Origin: Chloroflexota bacterium
GTDB lineage: Bacteria > Chloroflexota > Dormibacteria > Dormibacterales > Dormibacteraceae
Direction of reading: 5' to 3'
Assembly: GCA_005880175.1 (NCBI GenBank)
Contig: VBJR01000051.1
Location: forward strand, 10,870 to 20,978
DNA: 10,109 nucleotides
The notes beneath the pieces were generated by a model. The model was not told the DNA's origin. It was given only the letters and a program-made list of their open reading frames with translations, and did no database searches. The position numbers were made by a program, and so were the translations under genes. Numbering within the stretch: the first letter of the stretch is position 1; every line of letters starts with the position of its first letter. Shown here piece by piece: positions 5,635 through 10,109 of this stretch.

Positions 5635-5883
5635 TCATGGCAACGGCATGCGAGTCCGGGCCGCTGGGCGGTGGCGCAGGCCCTTGGGCACCACGTAGGC
5701 CTGCCGGGGTCCCAGCTCCACCGGGTCCATCCCCTCCAGCTCGATGCGCATCAGCCCGTCCAGCACGAAGAAGAACTCGTCCTCCTCGTCGTGCTTGTGC
5801 CAGTGGAACTCGCCTTCCAGGACGCCGAGCCGGACCACGACGTCGTCGACCTGGTGGCCCGCGGCGCCGGCCAGCCGTTCCAC
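5635..5883 (-). CDS. Small cupin-domain protein, probably truncated
   Basis: The frame encodes a single cupin barrel core. Motif 1 is GEFHWHKHDEEDEFFFVLDG, with two His and a Glu placed as metal ligands; motif 2 is LGPRQAYVVPKGLRHRP, with the last His. The metal site is therefore intact. Related short cupins run about 20 residues further after HRP. Here the chain ends almost at once (AARTRMPLP) three bases from the Nudix stop, on the opposite strand. The N-terminus is also unclear. The frame is open to a GTG at 6045, but beyond about 5885 it overlaps a plus-strand coding remnant and its third positions lose G/C bias near 6000-6045. GTG 5883 is the best guess, without a ribosome-binding site. 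It is probably a remnant cut at both ends, though a minimal active cupin is possible. Confidence 0.6.
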   Translation of the reverse strand: MERLAGAAGHQVDDVVVRLGVLEGEFHWHKHDEEDEFFFVLDGLMRIELEGMDPVELGPRQAYVVPKGLRHRPAARTRMPLP

Positions 5884-6033
5884 TCGGGCGGCCGGCTGAT
5901 GCGGGAATGGGTGCTGCTGCAGCCGGCCGACGAGGCAGCCTGCGCCGCCCGAGTGGACGAGGCCCGCGCCTTCGTGGGCGCCACGAGCACCCCCTCCGGC
6001 CGGCGGGCCGTCAGGTCGCGGTCCAGCTCGTAG
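5851..6033 (+). pseudogene. TfoX-N-like C-terminal fragment
   Basis: On the plus strand, from about 5851, third positions become almost exclusively G/C and the translation reads LVARGAGQPFHSGGRLMREWV then LLQPADEAACAARVDEARAFV. This resembles the end of small TfoX/Sxy N-terminal-domain proteins, where a GGRxMREWV-type strand is followed by a closing helix. Neither a start nor the N-terminal two thirds of such a domain is present; to the left the DNA is the minus-strand cupin. After about 5990 the similarity ends and the frame runs into TAG at 6031-6033. I read it as a remnant. The family assignment rests on my memory of the motif and could be wrong. Confidence 0.38.
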
Positions 6034-6103
6034 CCGAAGAAGCACGACTCCCGGTCCACCAGCACTCGCACGCCGCGCAGCGCGCCGCGGCGGTCCCGGG
6101 GCT
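5985..6103 (-). pseudogene. Unidentified coding-like fragment
   Basis: On the minus strand between the APH gene and the TfoX-like remnant, one frame has nearly perfect third-position G/C and reads PRDRRGALRGVRVLVDRES then CFFGYELDRDLTARRPEGVLVAP. I do not recognise it. The coding signal in this frame fades at about 5985, where the plus-strand remnant begins. There is no ribosome-binding site and no nearby stop in this frame. It is most likely part of a lost gene; chance is possible. Confidence 0.22.
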
Positions 6104-6114
6104 CATCCGACGGG

Positions 6115-7002
6115 TCAGGCCAGGCGGTCGAAGAGCGACGCCGCCCTGAGCAGGTAGGCCGTCACCGCCTCGGGCTCCCAGCCGCGGGTCGCGTAGACGC
6201 ACCAGTCGAAGAGGGCACTGGCCAGGCACACGGTCGCGACCGCGGGCCCGTCCCGGTCCACCGCGTACGCCGTCAACCGGGTCAGGACCGAGTCCGGCGC
6301 GGCGTCGCGTCCGTGCACGGAGAACAGCAGCGTCGCGACGTCGATCGCCACCGCACCCCGACCGATGCCCTCCAGGTCCACCACCGCCACCACCTCGCCG
6401 TTCCGGAACAGGACGTTGTGGAGGCCGAAGTCCATGTGGACGAGGTCGGCGTCGGGCAGCCGGACGTCGCGGAACGGCGCCGCGTGGCGGGCGATGGCCT
6501 CGCCGGCCTGGAGCGCGTCCGCGGATTGGCGCAGTAGGGCGGCCCGCCACCTGGAGCCGTCCTCGAAGACGGCGCGCCAGGCATTGGCGATCCGGTCGGT
6601 GCCGGTCGAGCCGGCCAGCGCCCGCTGCCGCTCCAGCACCGCCAGCAGAGCGTCCAGCGCGCCGTGGTCCATGGCGTCGAGGTGCTCGCCCGCCACGAGC
6701 TCGGCCAGGACGTACGGCCGCTGCCGGCGGTCCAGGCCCCAGGCACGCCATGCCGGCGTCGGCCAGCCGTGGGCCCGGGCCCGGCCCACGAGCGCCGCGG
6801 CGTCATCCAGGTGCCGGCGGGTCGAGACCGACGGGTACCACTTGAGGACGGCCTGGACGCCGTCGCGGTCCTCGACCACCCACGCGCCCGTCTTGCGCCC
6901 ACCCCGCAGGGGGCCGACCGGGTGCCACGTTCCCTCGTGGGCGCGGTTCAGCGAGTCGAGGACGCCGGCCATCTCCGGGTCGTCGGCCACGCCCCCCGAC
7001 AT
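6115..7002 (-). CDS. APH-family phosphotransferase (aminoglycoside/choline kinase-like)
   Basis: A 295-residue protein with the APH/choline-kinase fold. It transfers the gamma-phosphate of ATP to a small-molecule hydroxyl; the substrate could be an antibiotic, a sugar or a metabolite. Visible elements are the N-lobe lysine Lys54 (AVLKWYP), a hinge-like YVLAELVAGE (97-106), the catalytic loop HMDFGLHNVLF with His189, Asp191 (base) and Asn196, and VVDLEG with Asp209 as the metal-binding aspartate. All core catalytic residues are present. The length is normal for the family. ATG 7002 lies 13 bp after the VOC stop, whose TGAGG also supplies a GAGG sequence; a second ATG 10 codons in is possible but less well placed. 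It is probably the last gene of an esterase-VOC-APH operon. Whether it confers drug resistance cannot be told from sequence. Confidence 0.88.
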   Translation of the reverse strand: MSGGVADDPEMAGVLDSLNRAHEGTWHPVGPLRGGRKTGAWVVEDRDGVQAVLKWYPSVSTRRHLDDAAALVGRARAHGWPTPAWRAWGLDRRQRPYVLAELVAGEHLDAMDHGALDALLAVLERQRALAGSTGTDRIANAWRAVFEDGSRWRAALLRQSADALQAGEAIARHAAPFRDVRLPDADLVHMDFGLHNVLFRNGEVVAVVDLEGIGRGAVAIDVATLLFSVHGRDAAPDSVLTRLTAYAVDRDGPAVATVCLASALFDWCVYATRGWEPEAVTAYLLRAASLFDRLA

Positions 7003-7015
7003 CGAGAGAGAGTCC

Positions 7016-7447
7016 TCAGCCGACCTGCTCGGCCAGCTCGATGATGATGCCCTCGGGGCCGCGGACGAAGCACAGCCGGTAGGTGTCCCCGAACTGCTCC
7101 AGCTCGCCCACGAGTTCGGCGCCGTGGGGCCGCAGGCGGGCGAGGACGGCCTCGATGTCGTCGACGGCGAAGGTGAGGTGACGGATGCCCGGAGCGTTCG
7201 CCGGGGCGTTCGGCTCGGCGCTGGTCGCCGTCGGCGAGTGGAACTTCGTCAGCTCGATCCGGCCGTGACCGTCGGGCGTCTGCACGAACGCGATGTCCGC
7301 CCGGACGCCGTCGAGCCCGACGATGCGGTCCGACCCCTCGACGGGCCCCTCGCCCACCAGCTCCATGCCGAGCTCGAGGAAGAACGCGATGGCGGCCGCG
7401 AGGTCGTCGACCACGACGCCGACGTGGTCCATCCGTTGGATCGTCAT
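7016..7447 (-). CDS. Metal-binding VOC protein (glyoxalase I / methylmalonyl-CoA epimerase type)
   Basis: A 143-residue vicinal-oxygen-chelate protein with two complete modules. The four canonical metal ligands are all visible: His8 (MDHVGVVVDDL), Glu65 (RIELTKF), His90 (IRHLTFAVDDIEA) and Glu137 (GIIIELAEQ). This pattern is that of metal-dependent glyoxalase I, methylmalonyl-CoA epimerase and relatives, and contrasts with the plus-strand VOC gene at 2475, where it is not evident. The ending FVRGPEGIIIELAEQ is common among lactoylglutathione-lyase-like proteins. No Shine-Dalgarno sequence lies close to the ATG, but a -10-like TACGCT ends 6 nt before it, so translation from a leaderless mRNA is possible. 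The gene is 73 bp downstream of the esterase and 13 bp upstream of the APH gene. The exact substrate is unknown. Confidence 0.9.
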   Translation of the reverse strand: MTIQRMDHVGVVVDDLAAAIAFFLELGMELVGEGPVEGSDRIVGLDGVRADIAFVQTPDGHGRIELTKFHSPTATSAEPNAPANAPGIRHLTFAVDDIEAVLARLRPHGAELVGELEQFGDTYRLCFVRGPEGIIIELAEQVG

Positions 7448-7459
7448 GGCCCAAGCGTA
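7448..7459 (-). promoter_or_regulatory. Candidate leaderless promoter (-10) of the VOC gene
   Basis: TACGCT (7459-7454) fits TANNNT and is separated from the VOC ATG by 6 nt, the usual distance from a -10 to a leaderless start in actinobacteria. No convincing -35 is seen. The 73-bp gap to the esterase stop shows nothing else except a loose CCGCGCG/CGCGCGG pairing. An internal promoter here would allow VOC-APH transcription without the esterase. Confidence 0.3.
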
Positions 7460-7520
7460 GGACCGAGCTCCCGCCGCCCGTGGACCGCGCGTGAGACGTG
7501 CGGGCCGCCGTCGCGCGGGC

Positions 7521-9074
7521 TCAGCGCCGGAGCGCCATCCCCCGCCAGGCCAGGCGCTCCTCGCGGCGGGGGTCGTCCTCGACGCGGCAGGAGACGTCGA
7601 ACAGCATCGTCGCCCGCCGCTCCGGGTCGTACGTGGGCCACGCCGCCAGGCCGTCGTGGTTGGGGTCCCCGGCGTGCGCGAACGCGGCCCACGCCCGGCT
7701 CATGATCTCGGCCAGCCGGTACCGCTCCGGGCTCGTCCCCGTCATCGGCGCGGCGTCGGGGTGGTCGAACACGAACGGGATCTCCAGCCCGTGCGCCGAC
7801 TTGAACAGGCCGCCGAAGTGGTCGCTCTCCCAGGTGAAGAGGTACAGGTAGACGGGCGCCGGGCCGCCGGCCGCCTTGCGCTCGGCCAGCTGGATCGAGG
7901 CCAGCCGGGTGCCCTCGCTGGCGATGCCGATGAGCAGGTCCCAGGGCGTGTCGTCGGGACGCTGGGCGCGGTACACGGCGAGGATCTCGTCTCGCCGCTC
8001 GCCCAGCATCGGCGTCAGGCGCTCGACCAGCTCCTCGTCAGTCAGCCGCCGGCGCCGGGGGTCGCCGGCCAGGAAGAGCGCGGCCTCGTCCTTGTTGGTG
8101 CCGATCATCAGCGGCACGTCCGCGGCCGACGGCGCCGCGGCCGGCTCGAAGGGATGCGCGGGCAGGTGGCGGCCGTCCACGACCGGTCGCAGCAGCAGCC
8201 CCGCGCCGCGCATCGGCCAGGGCCGGGATGGGTCGCCGGGCGGGGGCGGCATCGTCTCCAGGGCCTCGGTGAGCCGCGCGTGCGGCAGCGCCCGCAGCTC
8301 GGCGAGCTGGCCGGACCCGAGCCCGAGGTGCGCGAGCAGGCGCTCGGCCAGGTCGGTGGCGGCCGCGGGCTCGCTGGCGCGGAGCGCCGGGCCGCTCTGG
8401 ACGACCGCCCGGTGGAAGAGCCCGCGCGCCGCGGGCATGCCCAGCAGGACGCTGACCTTGGCGCCGCCGCCCGACTCGCCGAAGATCGTCACGCGCCCGG
8501 GGTCGCCGCCGAACGCCTCCGCGTTGTCGCGGACCCAGCGCAGCGCCAGCAGGACGTCGAGCAGGCCCGCCATGCCGGAGTCGGCGTACTCCTCGCCGCC
8601 CAGCTCCGCCAGGTGCAGGTACCCGAACGCGTTCAGCCGGTGGTTGACCGTGACCACCACCACGTCGCCCCGCCGGGCCAGCTCGGCGCCGTGGTACCAG
8701 GGCTCGGAGCCCGCGCCCGCCGCGAAGCCCCGGCCGTGGAGCCAGACCATCACCGGCCGGCGATCCGCGCGGTCGGTCCCCGGCGTCCAGACGTTGAGGA
8801 CCAGGCAGTCCTCGCTCTGCGGCAGCGAGGGCATGTCGCCGAGCGTGCGGCGGTCGGCCGCGGCCGCGTCGGCGACCACGCCGGACTGCGGGCAGATCGG
8901 GCCGAACTCCAGCGCGTCGCGCACGCCCGTCCAGGGCGCGGCCGGCCGAGGCGCGATGAACCGGCGGGCCTCGGTCGAGGAGCCGTACGGGATGCCTCGG
9001 AACACGAGCGTGCCGTTCGGCGCGGTCGCGCCGCGGACCGCGCCCGTCGACGTCACGACGACGGGATCTGCCAT
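7521..9074 (-). CDS. Type-B carboxylesterase (PnbA/para-nitrobenzyl esterase-like)
   Basis: A 517-residue alpha/beta-hydrolase of the carboxylesterase type-B family, hydrolysing carboxylic esters in the cytoplasm (no signal peptide). The N-terminal strand reads GAVRGATAPNGTLVFRGIPYG, followed by the family signature SEDCLVLNVW (87-96). The oxyanion region is HGRGF (113-117), where the family usually has HGGGF or HGGAF. The nucleophile elbow is FGESGGG with Ser201. Glu330 (GTNKDEA) and His428 (KSAHGLEIPFVF) complete the triad. Length is standard. The start is set by AGGAGG about 5 nt upstream of the ATG; the frame is open far upstream but that part is the shadow of the divergent gene. It heads the probable operon with the VOC and APH genes, under the palindrome-containing promoter at 9126-9154. 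Likely roles are xenobiotic, antibiotic-ester or metabolite hydrolysis; the substrate is not predictable. Confidence 0.95.
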   Translation of the reverse strand: MADPVVVTSTGAVRGATAPNGTLVFRGIPYGSSTEARRFIAPRPAAPWTGVRDALEFGPICPQSGVVADAAAADRRTLGDMPSLPQSEDCLVLNVWTPGTDRADRRPVMVWLHGRGFAAGAGSEPWYHGAELARRGDVVVVTVNHRLNAFGYLHLAELGGEEYADSGMAGLLDVLLALRWVRDNAEAFGGDPGRVTIFGESGGGAKVSVLLGMPAARGLFHRAVVQSGPALRASEPAAATDLAERLLAHLGLGSGQLAELRALPHARLTEALETMPPPPGDPSRPWPMRGAGLLLRPVVDGRHLPAHPFEPAAAPSAADVPLMIGTNKDEAALFLAGDPRRRRLTDEELVERLTPMLGERRDEILAVYRAQRPDDTPWDLLIGIASEGTRLASIQLAERKAAGGPAPVYLYLFTWESDHFGGLFKSAHGLEIPFVFDHPDAAPMTGTSPERYRLAEIMSRAWAAFAHAGDPNHDGLAAWPTYDPERRATMLFDVSCRVEDDPRREERLAWRGMALRR

Positions 9075-9125
9075 CTCTCCCTCCTGGGCTCGCTGCCGGG
9101 GCAGTGCCGTGCCTGCCGCGGTTCG

Positions 9126-9154
9126 ACCGTACCGGACGGTAGGGTACGCGTCAA
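9126..9154 (-). promoter_or_regulatory. Promoter with overlapping palindromic operator for the esterase gene
   Basis: On the minus strand TTGACG (9154-9149), a 17-bp spacer and TACGGT (9131-9126) form a good sigma-70-type promoter. The start point would be near 9119, with a leader of about 45 nt carrying the AGGAGG site. ACCGTACCGGACGGTAGGGT (9126-9145) is a 20-bp inverted repeat (nine-base arms with one mismatch, two-base centre) that fills the spacer and the -10. This is the geometry and symmetry of a TetR-type operator, so a repressor bound here would block the polymerase. No regulator gene is in the window. Confidence 0.6.
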
Positions 9155-9216
9155 CGGTGGAGGGCTCCTCGCCGCCGACGCCGCGCCGCATCGGGGTCGT
9201 ACTCTGCTCGGTAGCC

Positions 9217-10109
9217 GTGTCGATCCAGTGGGAGGGGATCACGTGGAGTCTGGCGGCGGCCACCTGGCTGGTGCTGGCGCTGCTGCCCCGGCTGGCGGCC
9301 CTCCGCCTGCCGCCGCCACCCGGCCCGCCGACGCTGGAGCCGGGCCCGGAGCCGCCGGCCGTGGCCAGCCTGCTGGTGTCGGGCGCGCGGGCGCGGCGCG
9401 CGGCGGTCGCCGCCACCGTCCTCGACCTGGGGGCGCGCGGGCTCCTCGACCTCGCCTGGAGGGGGCCGTCCCTGCTCGGCTGCCGTGGCGTGCAGGTGCC
9501 CGAGGGGACCCGGCTGCTGCCGTTCGAGCGTCGGGTGGTCGAACGGCTGCGAACGCACCTGCGCGGCGACGAGGCGCCGGTGTCGGCGCTGCTGCCGGCC
9601 GCCGGCCGCCCCGGCTCGCGACGCTGGTACGGCCGCTTCGGGCGGGAGGTGGCCGCGGCCGCCCGGGACGAGGGCCTGCTCCGCCCGCAGCTCGCGACCG
9701 GCCCCCGCCGGCTCCTCCTCCTCGCCGCGATCGTGCCGGCCGGGCTGCCGGCGCTCTTCGTCTGGCGGTCTGGCGGCCTCGGAGTGCCGGGTGTCGTGGC
9801 GGCGGCGCTGGCGGCCGTCGTCGTGCTGGTGGCGGCCTGGGCCCTGCTGCCGCGCGGCGACCGCGCCACCCCGGCCGGCCGGGAGGCGGCGGCCCGCTGG
9901 CTGGGTGTGCCGGAGGGTCTCGAAGCGGAGCCCTGGCAGGGGCAGGCGCCGCTCCGCGATCCGGTGCCGGCCAGGGTGCTCGCCGTCGGCGCCGACCCGG
10001 ACCTGCTGGCCGCGTTCCAGGCGCGGCGTCCGCGAACGTTCGTCGGGCGCGTGGAGCTGCGGTTCCAGCGCCTGGACGACGAGGTGGTCAGCTGGTACGT
10101 GGCCGTGGA
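9217..10109 (+). CDS. DUF2207-like membrane protein (partial)
   Basis: At least 297 residues, running off the right edge. The frame with near-complete third-position G/C reads VSIQWEGITWSLAAATWLVLAL (membrane segment at about 8-29), then EPPAVASLL (45-53), AAVAATVLDLGARGLLDLAW, PFERRVVERLRTHL and SRRWYGRFGREVAAAARDEGLL. Two membrane segments follow (about 165-184 and 190-211), then REAAARWLGVPEGLEAEP. The order EPPA / TxxDLaxRGyL / FExxv / two TMs / AAARWLGV is that of the C-terminal part of DUF2207 predicted membrane proteins, whose function is unknown. The usual N-terminal signal peptide and extracytoplasmic domain are not seen. GTG 9217 follows a -10-like TACTCT by 11 nt; GTG 9157 in the same frame is an alternative. 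It diverges from the esterase gene. Confidence 0.65.
   Translation, partial: MSIQWEGITWSLAAATWLVLALLPRLAALRLPPPPGPPTLEPGPEPPAVASLLVSGARARRAAVAATVLDLGARGLLDLAWRGPSLLGCRGVQVPEGTRLLPFERRVVERLRTHLRGDEAPVSALLPAAGRPGSRRWYGRFGREVAAAARDEGLLRPQLATGPRRLLLLAAIVPAGLPALFVWRSGGLGVPGVVAAALAAVVVLVAAWALLPRGDRATPAGREAAARWLGVPEGLEAEPWQGQAPLRDPVPARVLAVGADPDLLAAFQARRPRTFVGRVELRFQRLDDEVVSWYVAV

Noticed and set aside
7521..9869. A 782-codon minus-strand open frame containing the esterase with a long N-terminal extension
   Set aside because: The extension is low-complexity Arg/Ser/Pro-rich sequence antisense to the DUF2207-like gene. AGGAGG before ATG 9074 fixes the true start.

Overview
This window is roughly 70% GC or higher, and its real genes are picked out by near-exclusive G/C at third codon positions. 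The gene content fits a high-GC actinobacterium, probably a soil or uncultured lineage: a Tat-exported sugar-binding lipoprotein, a DinB/DfsB-type protein, an R2-like ligand-binding oxidase, a DUF5691 protein, and small detoxification enzymes. I cannot name a genus. No rRNA, tRNA, CRISPR array or phage module is visible.

Layout, left to right. (a) 1-595, minus: 5' part of a sugar ABC transporter substrate-binding lipoprotein, running off the left edge. (b) 640-1535: a decayed IS1182/IS4-type transposase remnant (C-terminal half only, frameshifted) between two copies of an 11-bp direct repeat, with a small palindromic A-B-A-B repeat at its right end. (c) 1532-2424, minus: a DinB-like gene whose end overlaps a conserved 89-aa hypothetical gene, with a possible 34-codon ORF just upstream. 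(d) 2475-2885, plus: a glyoxalase-fold (VOC) protein, convergent with (e) 2907-3836, minus: an R2lox-type Mn/Fe oxidase with all metal ligands and the Val-Tyr cross-link pair. (f) 3964-5631, plus: a DUF5691 gene carrying a one-base frameshift near its end, then a Nudix hydrolase whose ATG overlaps the original DUF5691 stop. (g) 5632-6114: a scar of short coding remnants on alternating strands (cupin minus, TfoX-like plus, unknown minus). (h) 6115-9074, minus: type-B carboxylesterase, then a metal-binding VOC protein, then an APH-family kinase, read as a probable three-gene detoxification operon from a well-formed promoter with a palindromic operator. (i) 9217-end, plus: a DUF2207-like membrane protein, cut by the right edge.

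How the genes work together. The clearest functional unit is the esterase-VOC-APH set: hydrolysis, glyoxalase/dioxygenase-fold and phosphotransfer chemistry under what looks like a TetR-type repressible promoter, although the repressor is not in the window. The DUF5691-Nudix pair was translationally coupled before the frameshift. The two scars at 640-1535 and 5632-6114 suggest this is a remodelled accessory stretch. I found no clear undescribed defence or biosynthetic system. The points most worth a second look are the R2lox gene, the DUF5691/Nudix fusion by frameshift, the operator-promoter at 9126-9154 and the two rearrangement scars.
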